The translations under genes were made by a program, and so were the position numbers. From JAKAXS01 sp965279065 (lineage in GTDB: Bacteria > Pseudomonadota > Alphaproteobacteria > Rhizobiales > Hyphomicrobiaceae): a stretch of DNA of 64,000 nt. Location: positions 2,604,001 to 2,668,000 of the forward strand of contig OZ257134.1 of assembly GCA_965279065.1 (NCBI GenBank). Reading direction: 5' to 3'. Position 1 is the stretch's first letter. Every line of letters starts with the position of its first letter. A model generated the notes under the pieces. It had not been told where the DNA came from, did no database searches, and worked only from the letters and a program-made list of their open reading frames with translations. Shown here in pieces: positions 18,902-27,813 of this stretch.

Positions 18902-19732
18902 ATGAACGCACCCACCCGCCGGCCTGACATGCCCCCGCAGCCCTTCACCGCATACGGCACCGCCCTGCCGTCCCGTCTCTTGCTGGGCACCGCGCAGTAT
19001 CCCTCGCCCCAGATCATGAGCGAGGCAGTGGCGGTATCGCGCGCCGGCATCGTCACCGTGTCCCTGCGACGCGAGCAGGCCCGTGGCCGCACGGGCGAGC
19101 GCTTCCTCGAGCTGATCCGTGCCTTGAACGTCCACGTCCTGCCGAACACCGCGGGCTGCCGCACCGCCAAGGAAGCCGTCGCCACGGCGCAGATGGCCCG
19201 CGAACTCCTCGACACCGATTGGATCAAACTCGAAGTCATCGCCAACGACGACACACTCCAGCCGGATTTGTTCGGCCTCGTCGAGGCGGCCGACATCCTC
19301 ACGCGCGACGGCTTCAAGGTATTTCCCTACACCACCGAAGACCTCGGCGCCGCCGATCGCCTGCTCGCCGCTGGTTGCGAAATTCTAATGCCCTGGGGCG
19401 CGCCCATCGGTTCCGGTCGCGGTCTGGCCAATCCCTACGGCCTGCGCACGATGCGCGCCTATTTCCCCTCTGTGCCTCTCGTCATCGATGCCGGCGTCGG
19501 CGCCCCCTCGCATGCGTCGGCGGCGATGGAGATGGGCTATGACGCCGTGCTGCTGAACACCGCCGTCGCCAAAGCCGGCGATCCCATCCGCATGGCCGCC
19601 GCGTTCGCTGCCGCCATCGATGCCGGGCGCACCGCCTACGAAGCCGGCCTTATGGAGCCGCGCGACATGGCCCAGCCCTCGACGCCCGTCGCCGGCACAC
19701 CGTTTTTTGATCTCCCTCCGCGCAGCGGTTAG
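18902..19732 (+). CDS. thiG: Thiazole synthase ThiG
   Basis: Makes the thiazole phosphate moiety of thiamine from 1-deoxy-xylulose-5-phosphate, ThiS-thiocarboxylate and an imine. The 276 residues give a TIM-barrel enzyme with RLLLGTAQYPSP, LPNTAGCRTAKEAV, WIKLEVI (conserved Lys), EILMPWGAPIGSGRGL and IDAGVGAPSHA. The N-terminus is about 10 residues longer than typical. No thiO (glycine oxidase) lies beside it, so the imine source must be encoded elsewhere. Confidence 0.95.
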   Translation: MNAPTRRPDMPPQPFTAYGTALPSRLLLGTAQYPSPQIMSEAVAVSRAGIVTVSLRREQARGRTGERFLELIRALNVHVLPNTAGCRTAKEAVATAQMARELLDTDWIKLEVIANDDTLQPDLFGLVEAADILTRDGFKVFPYTTEDLGAADRLLAAGCEILMPWGAPIGSGRGLANPYGLRTMRAYFPSVPLVIDAGVGAPSHASAAMEMGYDAVLLNTAVAKAGDPIRMAAAFAAAIDAGRTAYEAGLMEPRDMAQPSTPVAGTPFFDLPPRSG

Positions 19733-19734
19733 AC

Positions 19735-20379
19735 GTGATGCCGAACCCCAACCAACAACCCGACGTGTTCTATCCAATCGTGCCCGATATCACGTGGCTC
19801 GAACGCCTGCTGCCCCTTGGACCGCGCACCCTCCAACTGCGCCTGAAGGACGCCGACGACGAGACGATCACAAACCAGATCCGCCGCGCCGTGACCCTGA
19901 CGCAGGGTTCGAACTGCCAGCTCATCGTCAACGATTACTGGCGCCAGGCGATTGCCGAAGGCGCCGACTACATCCATCTTGGCCAAGAGGACCTCGCCGC
20001 AGCCAACCTGGACGCGATCAGAGCCGCCGGCCTCAAGCTGGGCATATCCACGCACGATGAGGCCGAACTGGAAACCGCTCTCTCCGCCAAACCGGACTAC
20101 GTCGCCCTCGGCCCGATCTACGAGACCAGGCTCAAGGCCATGAAATGGGCGCCGCAGGGCCTGGAGCGCGTCACGTCGTGGAAGGCACGGGTCGGGACAA
20201 TCCCCTTGATCGCCATCGGCGGCATCACGCCCGAACGCGCCCCCGGCGTCCTCGCCGCCGGCGCCGATAGCGTCGCCGTCATCACCGATTTCGTGACCGC
20301 GCCACATCCCGAAGCCCGCGTGCGCCTCTGGCTCGACTGGGCGGATACCGCGCGCCCGAGCGCTTCCGGAAAAGTGTGA
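19735..20379 (+). CDS. thiE: Thiamine-phosphate synthase ThiE
   Basis: Joins HMP-pyrophosphate and thiazole phosphate. The 214 residues show LQLRLKD, LIVNDYWRQA, ADYIHLGQEDL, LGISTHDEAEL, DYVALGPIYETRLK and PLIAIGGI, all family signatures. It starts 2 bp after thiG with GTG (19735) or the adjacent ATG (19738). The last few codons and the stop lie inside a repeat-like palindrome (20360-20402), so the C-terminal tail (about PSASGKV) may be derived from that element rather than conserved. Confidence 0.93.
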   Translation: MMPNPNQQPDVFYPIVPDITWLERLLPLGPRTLQLRLKDADDETITNQIRRAVTLTQGSNCQLIVNDYWRQAIAEGADYIHLGQEDLAAANLDAIRAAGLKLGISTHDEAELETALSAKPDYVALGPIYETRLKAMKWAPQGLERVTSWKARVGTIPLIAIGGITPERAPGVLAAGADSVAVITDFVTAPHPEARVRLWLDWADTARPSASGKV

Positions 20380-20402
20380 AGCGGTTTTCCGATAAGAAGC
20401 GC
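20360..20402. repeat. Nested intergenic palindrome overlapping the thiE stop
   Basis: Outer arms GCGCTTC (20360-20366) and GAAGCGC (20396-20402) enclose inner arms CGGAAAA (20367-20373) and TTTTCCG (20385-20391). The AAAAGTGTGAAGCGGTTTT core resembles a palindromic intergenic element I recall from Rhizobiales genomes, though I cannot search for copies. A further GAGCGCTTCCG follows at 20412. It may also act as the terminator of the thi operon. Confidence 0.6.
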
Positions 20403-20427
20403 AACAAGGAAGAGCGCTTCCGCGAAC

Positions 20428-21699
20428 CTAGCCCCGCTCCAACGCGCGCCAGCCGATATCGCGGCGATAGAAGCCGCCTGGCCAGTCGATCTTGCTCACC
20501 GCCTCGTAGGCACGCGCCTGCGCCTCCGCCACGGTCTTGCCGCGCGCTGTGACGTTGAGCACGCGCCCCCCGTCCGCCACGATGCGGTTCCCGTCGCGTC
20601 GCGTTCCGGCATGGAACACTTCGACCCCCTCGACGGCCTTCGCCTCATCCAGTCCCGCGATTTCCGTGCCCTTCTCCGGTTGGCCCGGATAACCGTTGGC
20701 CGCCATCACGACGGTCAGCGCCGCATCCGAATACCACCGCAAGTCGAAGTCCTTCAGCACGCCGTCGGCCGTCGCCAGCAGCGCGGCAAGCAGGTCCGAC
20801 TTCAGCCGCATCATCAGCACCTGCGTTTCCGGATCGCCGAAGCGCACGTTGTATTCGATCAGCTTCGGTCCCTGCGGGCCGATCATGAGCCCGGCGAACA
20901 GCACGCCCTTGAAAGGCATGCCGCGTTGCTTCATGCCCGCAACGGTCGGCCGGATGATCTCCGTCATGACCATGCGTTCGACTTCCGGCGTCACGACCGG
21001 CGCCGGCGAATAGGCCCCCATGCCGCCCGTATTGGCGCCGGTGTCTCCCTCGCCGACTCGCTTGTGATCTTGCGCCGCCACGAGCGGCAGCGAATAGCTG
21101 CCGTCGACGAGTGCGAAGAAGCTCGCTTCCTCGCCGATCAGGAACTCCTCGATCACCACCTCTGTGCCCGCCTCGCCGAAGGCACCAGAGAAGCACGCGT
21201 CGACCGCCGCGATGGCCTCCTCCAGCGTTTCCGCGATGATCACCCCCTTGCCGGCCGCCAGCCCATCGGCCTTGACGACGATCGGCAGAGGCTGCCCGGC
21301 GAGGTACGTTTGCGCCGCGGCACGATTGTCGAAGCGCGCATAAGCGGCTGTCGGGATCTTGAACTCCGCGCACAGATCCTTGGTGAAGCCTTTCGACCCT
21401 TCCAGTTGCGCAGCCGCCCGCGACGGCCCGAAGTGCTTGATCCCCGCCGCAGCCAGCTCATCGGCCAGCCCGGCCACGAGCGGCGCTTCCGGCCCGATAA
21501 TCACGAAATCGATCGCCCTCTCGCGACAGAAGGAAACCACGGCTTGGTGGTCGGTCGCGTCCAGACTGACGCAATCCGCGACGTCCGCGATGCCGGCATT
21601 ACCCGGCGCACAGTAGAGCTTTGTCAGCAACGAACTGCCCGAGATTGCCCACGCAAGCGCGTGCTCACGGCCGCCCGATCCGATCAACAACACGTTCAT
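20428..21699 (-). CDS. purD: Phosphoribosylamine-glycine ligase (GAR synthetase)
   Basis: Second committed step of purine synthesis: ligates glycine to phosphoribosylamine using ATP. The 423 residues begin MNVLLIGSGGREHALAW and continue with the ATP-grasp fold (FVIIGPEAPLVAGLAD, KADGLAAGKGV, EEFLIGEEASFFALVDG, EYNVRFGDPETQ), the usual PurD length and order. It is convergent with thiE and divergent from xseA; a 107-bp gap separates it from the latter. Confidence 0.97.
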   Translation of the reverse strand: MNVLLIGSGGREHALAWAISGSSLLTKLYCAPGNAGIADVADCVSLDATDHQAVVSFCRERAIDFVIIGPEAPLVAGLADELAAAGIKHFGPSRAAAQLEGSKGFTKDLCAEFKIPTAAYARFDNRAAAQTYLAGQPLPIVVKADGLAAGKGVIIAETLEEAIAAVDACFSGAFGEAGTEVVIEEFLIGEEASFFALVDGSYSLPLVAAQDHKRVGEGDTGANTGGMGAYSPAPVVTPEVERMVMTEIIRPTVAGMKQRGMPFKGVLFAGLMIGPQGPKLIEYNVRFGDPETQVLMMRLKSDLLAALLATADGVLKDFDLRWYSDAALTVVMAANGYPGQPEKGTEIAGLDEAKAVEGVEVFHAGTRRDGNRIVADGGRVLNVTARGKTVAEAQARAYEAVSKIDWPGGFYRRDIGWRALERG

Positions 21700-21806
21700 A
21701 ACCTAAGTGCCTTCCCCGCTTTGACCGTGCTGCCATGCTATGGCCTCTGCCGGCTGCCTTTGTGTACCATCACTCCAACGCCTGAACCAACATCGAGGAT
21801 CGATTC

Positions 21807-23426
21807 TTGGCCGACACGCCAGCAACTTCCGCGCGCTCGGCAGGCAACGTGGCCGAATACTCGGTCTCGGATCTTTCCAACGCCATCAAGCGCACGTTAG
21901 AGGATGGCTTTGCCTATGTGCGCCTGCGCGGCGAGATCTCGGGCTATCGTGGCCCGCACGCGTCCGGCCACAGCTATTTCGCATTGAAGGACGACAAGGC
22001 CAAGATCGAGGCCGTCATCTGGCGCACGGCCTTTGCACGCCTGAAGATAAAGCCGGAAGAGGGCATGGAAGTCATCGCTCTCGGCCGCATCACCACGTTC
22101 CCCGGCTCATCGAAATATCAGATCGTCGTCGAGACCCTGGAGCCCGCCGGCATCGGCGCCTTGATGGCACTACTTGAGGAGCGCAAGAAGAAATTCGCGG
22201 CGGAGGGCCTGTTCGACGACACCCGCAAGAAGCCCCGTCCGTTTCTGCCGCGCGTCGTCGGCATCGTCACCTCTCCCACCGGCGCCGTCATCCGCGACAT
22301 GCTGCACGGCTTCGAGGAACGCTTCCCCACCCACGTCGTCGTCTGGCCCGTACGCGTTCAGGGCGACGGCAGCGCCGCCGAAATCGCCGCCGCGATCAAC
22401 GGCTTCAACGCCATCCAGCCAGGCGGGAAGGTACCCCGTCCCGACGTCATCATCGTTGCCCGCGGCGGCGGCAGCCTGGAAGATCTCTGGGGTTTCAACG
22501 AAGAGATTGTGGTTCGCGCCACCGCCGAAAGCCGCATCCCGCTCATCTCCGCCGTCGGCCACGAGACGGACTGGACCCTGATCGACCTGGTCGCCGACGC
22601 CCGCGCGCCGACCCCGACCAAGGCCGCAGAGTGGGCCGTGCCCAAGCACGCCGACCTCAGCGAGAATACCGCCAAGTGCGCCTTGCGCCTGGCCATCGCC
22701 ATGCGCCGCTACGTTGATGCCCAGCGCACGCATCTCAAGGCCTCCGCGCGCGGATTGCCCAGCCGCGAAGGCCTGCTCGCCCTCCCTCGCCAGCGTTTCG
22801 ATGCCTGTGACAAGCGCTTGGGTCTGGCTCTGCTGTCGAACGCACGCGCTCACACCCTGCGCCACGCCAGGCTGGCGTCCCGCCTGCATCCACGCCTGCT
22901 CGAAACGCGTCTCGCACGCAGCCAGGATCGACTGGATCGCGCCGCGCGTCGCAGCGCCGAAGCCCTGTCACGCGGCACGTCGGCAAGGCGCGCCCGCTTC
23001 GAGCGCCTCGCCGGCCGTCTGACGCCGCGCCCCATCCAAGTGCGCATCGACCGCTTCGACGAGCGCCTCGCCACGCTGGAAAAGCGTGCCGCCCGCGCAC
23101 TCCTGAATAGCGTCACCCAGCGCCGCCGCGCGCTGGACGGCTCCGCCCAGATGCTATCGTCGCTGAGCTATCGCAGCATTCTCAATCGAGGCTACGCCGT
23201 CGTTCGCAACGCCGCCGGCGTCATGGTGCGCCAAGTCGCCGGAATTGCGCCAGGCGATCGTCTGAACCTGGAATTCGGCGACGGACGCATTGCCGCCGAA
23301 GTATTGGAAACCGGCGTTGACGCCTCGCCGCCAGCCTCGGAGCCGCCGACACCATCGTCACCCTCAACCCGGCCAGCGCCACCCAAGCGGCGGTCCGGCC
23401 CTAACGATCAGGGCTCTCTTTTCTGA
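21807..23426 (+). CDS. xseA: Exodeoxyribonuclease VII large subunit
   Basis: Nuclease for single-stranded DNA, with XseB. The 539 residues have an N-terminal OB fold (YSVSDLSNAIKRTLEDGFAYVRLRGE), the catalytic domain (GIVTSPTGAVIRDML, RGGGSLEDLWGFNEE, SAVGHETDWTLID), a long Arg/Ala-rich coiled coil (about 290-450) and a Pro/Ser-rich C-terminal tail of about 40 residues. The frame starts with TTG at 21807, 7 bp after GAGGA; no better ATG precedes the conserved OB fold. No xseB is in the window. Confidence 0.93.
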   Translation: MADTPATSARSAGNVAEYSVSDLSNAIKRTLEDGFAYVRLRGEISGYRGPHASGHSYFALKDDKAKIEAVIWRTAFARLKIKPEEGMEVIALGRITTFPGSSKYQIVVETLEPAGIGALMALLEERKKKFAAEGLFDDTRKKPRPFLPRVVGIVTSPTGAVIRDMLHGFEERFPTHVVVWPVRVQGDGSAAEIAAAINGFNAIQPGGKVPRPDVIIVARGGGSLEDLWGFNEEIVVRATAESRIPLISAVGHETDWTLIDLVADARAPTPTKAAEWAVPKHADLSENTAKCALRLAIAMRRYVDAQRTHLKASARGLPSREGLLALPRQRFDACDKRLGLALLSNARAHTLRHARLASRLHPRLLETRLARSQDRLDRAARRSAEALSRGTSARRARFERLAGRLTPRPIQVRIDRFDERLATLEKRAARALLNSVTQRRRALDGSAQMLSSLSYRSILNRGYAVVRNAAGVMVRQVAGIAPGDRLNLEFGDGRIAAEVLETGVDASPPASEPPTPSSPSTRPAPPKRRSGPNDQGSLF

Positions 23427-23573
23427 CCACTCATGCGATATGCCTGCGTCGCCGTGGCTCACCGAAGCTTAACCACGCCTCTTCCCCGACGCCTTGACGG
23501 CGATCATATTAATTGGCCAAGAAAGCATATGCGTGATCACCTACCCCACCATCCCCGCCGCGCAGGAGCAGGC

Positions 23574-23807
23574 ATGAACCGGTTCGAAAAATTGTTCGGC
23601 AGCCGCGGGGAAGCTCAGGTTCGCTACCTCGACGCCGAATTCGAGGTAGTGTCGCCGGGAGACTTCGTGCGCTGCGCCGTCACCGGCGAACGCATTCCGC
23701 TGCCCGACCTGCGCTATTGGAGCGTCGACCTGCAGGAGGCTTATGCCTCGGCCGAGGTCTCCCTCAACCGTTACCTATCCGCCATCCGCCAGCAATCTCA
23801 GGGCTGA
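23574..23807 (+). CDS. DUF2093 family protein
   Basis: A 77-residue conserved alphaproteobacterial protein of unknown function. It starts at the ATG after CAGGAGCAGGC; the longer in-frame upstream part lacks a good start. Visible are MNRFEKLFG, QVRYLDAEFEVVSPGDFVRCAVTG, IPLPDLRYWSVDLQEAYASAE. It lies tail to tail with lpxK, overlapping it by 10 bp; DUF2093 beside lpxK is the usual arrangement in Rhizobiales. Confidence 0.88.
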   Translation: MNRFEKLFGSRGEAQVRYLDAEFEVVSPGDFVRCAVTGERIPLPDLRYWSVDLQEAYASAEVSLNRYLSAIRQQSQG

Positions 23808-24868
23808 GTAACGCCACGGCGATAGCCGCCGGTTTTTACGGCTGCATCGATCAGCGACGCCAAGCGCGTCGTGTCCTGCTCGTCGAACACCAGCCGGATC
23901 GGCAGTGCCCGCGACCGCGCTTGCAGCGCCTCCAGCGCACCACCTTCCCGCGACAGCCGCACCCAGTCCTTTTCCGTCGTCACCAGCTGCGCGCCCATCG
24001 CATCGGCCGCCGCCATCAGGTCACCGGCTTCGCGTTCCTTGAACTGGTGATGATCGCCGAACGTTCGTGTATCCGCGATCACGGCCCCAAGCGCGGACAG
24101 TGTTTCAAAAAATCGCCCCGGGTTGCCGATTCCGGAATAGGCGAACACCGGTCTCTCGCTCAGCCACGCGTTGTCCTCCGCCGCTTCCACCCGCGCCTCC
24201 AGCACGGGCCCGGGAAATCTGCGTTTCAGTTGATCGAGCACCGCCGTCTCGCGGCCTTCGACCGTACCGCGGCCGTTGACGACGATGGCGTCGGCAAGCC
24301 CGAGTTGAAATTCGATCGGTGCCCGCAGCGGTCCCGATGGAATGACGGCCCCGTTCCCGACGCCGCGCGCGCCGTCGACCAGGGCGATCACCAGGTCCTT
24401 CTTCAGCGATGGATTCTGCAATCCGTCGTCCATGATCACGGCATCGGCAGCGATCGTCGATGCTTCGATCATCTGCACGCCGGCCCTGCGATCGCGCGAC
24501 ACGACGACGGGCACGGACTGCGCCAACAGCAGCGGTTCATCTCCGACCTCCGCTGCACGATGCCGTCCTGGATCGACCAGCACCGGCCCCCGCATGGCCC
24601 CGCCGTACCCGCGCGACAGCACCACCGGCCGCTCGCCTCTCGCGCTGAGCAGCGACGCGATCAGCTGCGTCAACGGCGTCTTGCCCGTGCCGCCTGCGGT
24701 AAAGTTGCCGACACAGATCAGCGGCAGACGCGACTGATAGGCCACGCTCTTCTCGAAACGGCGCTGCGCCATCCGCCCGTATAACCACGCCGCCGGCGCC
24801 AGCAGCGACTGCTGCAGCCGGCCACTGCCGTCCGCCGCATACCACCAGCTCGGCTCGTCAGGAGGCAC
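23798..24868 (-). CDS. lpxK: Tetraacyldisaccharide 4'-kinase
   Basis: Phosphorylates the 4' position of the lipid A disaccharide at the inner membrane. The 356 residues begin with PSWWYAADGSGRLQQSLLAPAAWLYG and carry the P-loop VGNFTAGGTGKTPLT, LSRGYGG, and VIMDDGLQNPSL, all diagnostic of LpxK. Its start overlaps the end of the upstream DUF374-WaaA gene by 11 bp, so Kdo transfer and 4'-phosphorylation are in one operon. Confidence 0.96.
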   Translation of the reverse strand: MPPDEPSWWYAADGSGRLQQSLLAPAAWLYGRMAQRRFEKSVAYQSRLPLICVGNFTAGGTGKTPLTQLIASLLSARGERPVVLSRGYGGAMRGPVLVDPGRHRAAEVGDEPLLLAQSVPVVVSRDRRAGVQMIEASTIAADAVIMDDGLQNPSLKKDLVIALVDGARGVGNGAVIPSGPLRAPIEFQLGLADAIVVNGRGTVEGRETAVLDQLKRRFPGPVLEARVEAAEDNAWLSERPVFAYSGIGNPGRFFETLSALGAVIADTRTFGDHHQFKEREAGDLMAAADAMGAQLVTTEKDWVRLSREGGALEALQARSRALPIRLVFDEQDTTRLASLIDAAVKTGGYRRGVTQP

Positions 24869-26882
24869 GGAGCATACCCGGAGCAGCCGGCAACAACGTT
24901 GCGAGCGCCGACAGCGTCTTTTCCAGCGCTCCGCCGAGCACGTGCAGCGCCGCGTCAGCCTTGGCGTTCATCGTCGCCAGCTCCGCCTCGTCCCTGATGA
25001 TCCGCGCCACCTGCACAGCCAATTCGTCGGCCGAATGCACTTCGATGGCGCCCTTGTGCCGTAGCAGCGTATCGTAGGCATCCTTGAAATTGTGCCAGTG
25101 CGGCCCCGTCACGACGGCGCTGCCATGGCGGATGGCCTCGATCGGATTCTGTCCGCCATGCGCGATCAGCGACCCGCCGATGAAGGACACCGGCGACAAG
25201 GCGTAAAGCGTCCCGAGTTCACCGATCGTATCGGCAATGTAGATGTCCGTTCGCGCCGTCGGCAGCGCTCCGGTCGAGCGTTGCGCGATCGACAGGCCTT
25301 GCGCCTTCAGGGCCTCGCCGATACCGGTCCCGCGTTCCGGATGCCGTGGCGCGATAATAGTGCAGAAACCCGGAACCTCGCGCGCCAGCCGCCGGTGAGC
25401 TTCCGCGATCACGGCCTCCTCGCCCTCGTGCGTGCTCGCCGCGACCATCACCGGCCGTCCCGACAGCGCCGCCTGCAAGCGTTCCAATTCCAGCGCATCG
25501 GCTGGCGGCGGCGGAGAATCGATCTTCAGATTGCCTGCGGCGATGACGTGTCCGGCACCCAGGTCGCCGAAGCGCTCCGCCAGGCGTTCGTTCTGCGCCA
25601 TCACGAGATCGAAGCTTGAAAACAGTGGCCGCGAGAACCCTCCATTGCGGCGCCAGCGTTTGTAGCTTCGCTGCGACATGCGGCCATTGACCATCGCCAT
25701 GGCAATATTGCGCTTCGTCGTCTCAATGATGAGGTTCGGCCAGATCTCCGATTCCGTGAAGATCGCCAGGTTGGGTTGCCAGTGGTCCAGGAACGCGCGC
25801 ACGTACTCCGGCGCGTCGAGGGGCACATACTGATGCAGCGCGCGCGCCGGCAACCTTTGTGCAGCCAGCCCCGCCGACGTCACCGTTCCCGTCGTGAGCA
25901 GGAACGACAGATCCGGTCGATCCTGTCCAAGCCGGTGGATCAGCGGCAGCACCGCGTTGGTCTCGCCGACGCTCGCTGCATGCACCCAGACCAATCCCCC
26001 TTCCGGCCGAGCGGCATTGGCCCTCCCGAAACGCTCGCCGCGTCGCCGCGCGTCTTCCTTGCCCTGGCGTTCGCGGATGCCGAGCAGCAGCGGCGCCAGC
26101 GGCCGCATCATGCTCGTCCCGGCGCGATACACGGCAAGCTTGAATTTGCCGCGGCTGTCACCTGCTCCGCCTGCCGCCGGCGGCGTCGCACGCGCCGGAT
26201 CGGCTCCGGCCAGCGCGTACGCCTTCTTCATCGCCGCGTTGAGGCTCGCCTCGACTTCCAGGCGTTTGCGTTCCATGAGTTGCGCGTCCGCGTCCGCCGG
26301 CACGAAGATCGGCGATCCCACCACATATCCCATCGTGGAGTATGGCATGTTGATCGTCATGCGGCTCCATGTCTTTAACGCGTGATAGCGCGAAGATGCA
26401 GCCCCCACAGGTACGATCGGCCGCCCTGAAAGACGCGCCAGAAGAATGATGCCCTCGCCGCACCGTCGTGCCGGCCCGGGTGGCACGTCGGCCGTCATCA
26501 CGAAGCTCACGCCCGACTGCAGCGTCTTGACCGCGGCACGCAGCGCCTGTGCGCCTCCCCTATCCTTCTTGCGCTGTCCTGCACCCGCCCCGCGGATCAG
26601 TTCGACGTTGTATCGCCCCAGCGCTTTGCCGATCAGCTCGGCATCACCGTGTCGCGCGACCATGGCCCCGACGCGTAGTTCCTTCGGCCACTGCGTCACC
26701 AGCATCATGAACTGGCCGTGCCAGGTGGCGATGATACCGGGATGTCCCGCCCGCAGCGCCGCCTGCGCATCGAGCGGTTCCGAAACGACACGGGACGTGC
26801 GGTCGACCCACGCAATATAGCCACCGAGCGAACGCCCGGCGGCCATCGCGAGTCTGGTTTTATGCTGCGGTGACAATGCCAT
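24858..26882 (-). CDS. waaA: Fusion of DUF374 lysophospholipid-acyltransferase-like domain with Kdo transferase WaaA
   Basis: 674 residues. The N-terminal part (to about 215) is a DUF374 domain: IIATWHGQFMM (His near 55), ARHGDAELIGKAL, FVMTADVPPGPAR. After a Gly/Ala/Pro linker (about 215-250) comes a full KdtA/WaaA: YRAGTSMMRPLAPLLL, VWVHAASVGETNAVLPLI, FTESEIWPNL, AASTHEGEE, APRHPERG and the C-terminal GGQNPIEAI, which transfers Kdo to lipid IVA. In most Rhizobiales I know these are two adjacent genes; here no stop or frame change separates them. Operon with lpxK. Alternative: an unnoticed sequencing error removed a stop, but the joined frame is clean. Confidence 0.92.
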   Translation of the reverse strand: MALSPQHKTRLAMAAGRSLGGYIAWVDRTSRVVSEPLDAQAALRAGHPGIIATWHGQFMMLVTQWPKELRVGAMVARHGDAELIGKALGRYNVELIRGAGAGQRKKDRGGAQALRAAVKTLQSGVSFVMTADVPPGPARRCGEGIILLARLSGRPIVPVGAASSRYHALKTWSRMTINMPYSTMGYVVGSPIFVPADADAQLMERKRLEVEASLNAAMKKAYALAGADPARATPPAAGGAGDSRGKFKLAVYRAGTSMMRPLAPLLLGIRERQGKEDARRRGERFGRANAARPEGGLVWVHAASVGETNAVLPLIHRLGQDRPDLSFLLTTGTVTSAGLAAQRLPARALHQYVPLDAPEYVRAFLDHWQPNLAIFTESEIWPNLIIETTKRNIAMAMVNGRMSQRSYKRWRRNGGFSRPLFSSFDLVMAQNERLAERFGDLGAGHVIAAGNLKIDSPPPPADALELERLQAALSGRPVMVAASTHEGEEAVIAEAHRRLAREVPGFCTIIAPRHPERGTGIGEALKAQGLSIAQRSTGALPTARTDIYIADTIGELGTLYALSPVSFIGGSLIAHGGQNPIEAIRHGSAVVTGPHWHNFKDAYDTLLRHKGAIEVHSADELAVQVARIIRDEAELATMNAKADAALHVLGGALEKTLSALATLLPAAPGMLRAS

Positions 26883-27032
26883 GCAGGGCTTGTCACGCCT
26901 CCCTGTGTCCGCCGCCGATGTTACCCTTGCGTCTGGTTCCTATAGCGAATATCTAGCGAAAGCAAACGCGCCACGGCAGCGCAACATCGCTCTCGAACGG
27001 CGCCCGCTCGCGTCGCGCTTTGGATGTGACAC

Positions 27033-27812
27033 ATGGCTCCACAACCCGGCTCCGCGACGGGAAGCGAATTGCGCACGGTGAACTCCAAAAAAAAGACCCG
27101 ACGCGCGATTTGGGCGGCCGTCGCAAAAATGCGCGCCTCAGTCGCCGAGCGCACACCTGCATCGATCCGCCGTCACATTTCCCCGGTGTTGAACTACGGC
27201 GAGATGCTGCTGCTCGACCATCTGGTCTTCCGCCTCGTTTTTCCCAACCGCCACAAGGTCTCCGACAAGGTCTGGCGCGCCGCGCAACCGCTACCGCACC
27301 AGATCGCCGCGGCCAGACGATTAGGCGTGCGCACCATTCTCAATCTGCGCGGCCAGTTCGACATCGCCACCTACATCTACGAGCGCGAGGCCTGCCGCCG
27401 CGCCGGACTGAAGCTGGTGGATTTTCGCGTCAAGTCCCGCAACGCTCCGACCCTGGAAGAGCTGCGCGGCGCTCGCGATGTTTTCCGGTCCATCGAATAC
27501 CCGGTGCTGATGCACTGCAAGTCCGGCGCCGACCGCGTCGGCCTGATGAGCGTACTCTACCGTCACCTGCACGACGGCGTGCCCATGACTCGCGCCATCG
27601 ACCAGCTGTCGCTGCGCTACGGCCATATCGCCCAGGCCAACACCGGCATCATCGATTACTTCTTCGCGCGCTATATCGCCGACAACGCACGCACGCCAAT
27701 GCCGTTCTTTGAGTGGGTCGAAACGGTCTATGATCCCGATGAACTGCGCCGCTCGTTCAAGTCCAGCACCTGGGCCAACCGCCTTGTTGATCGCGTGCTG
27801 AAACGCGAGTGA
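27033..27812 (+). CDS. Tyrosine/dual-specificity phosphatase-like protein
   Basis: 259 residues. The Cys-x5-Arg phosphatase loop is LMHCKSGADRVGL, and upstream are WRAAQPLPHQIAAARRLGVRTILNLRG, typical of the DSP/Siw14-like group that act on phosphoproteins or inositol phosphates. The N-terminus is basic (SKKKTRRAIW) with no clear signal peptide. A downstream GTG at 27078 is an alternative start. It is divergent from the DUF374-WaaA gene, and its stop is 1 bp from the convergent UbiB-like gene. Confidence 0.85.
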   Translation: MAPQPGSATGSELRTVNSKKKTRRAIWAAVAKMRASVAERTPASIRRHISPVLNYGEMLLLDHLVFRLVFPNRHKVSDKVWRAAQPLPHQIAAARRLGVRTILNLRGQFDIATYIYEREACRRAGLKLVDFRVKSRNAPTLEELRGARDVFRSIEYPVLMHCKSGADRVGLMSVLYRHLHDGVPMTRAIDQLSLRYGHIAQANTGIIDYFFARYIADNARTPMPFFEWVETVYDPDELRRSFKSSTWANRLVDRVLKRE

Positions 27813-27813
27813 G

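Noticed and set aside
20611..21900. Plus-strand 429-codon frame opposite purD
   Set aside because: Shadow of purD; composition is His/Arg-rich as in all antisense frames here.
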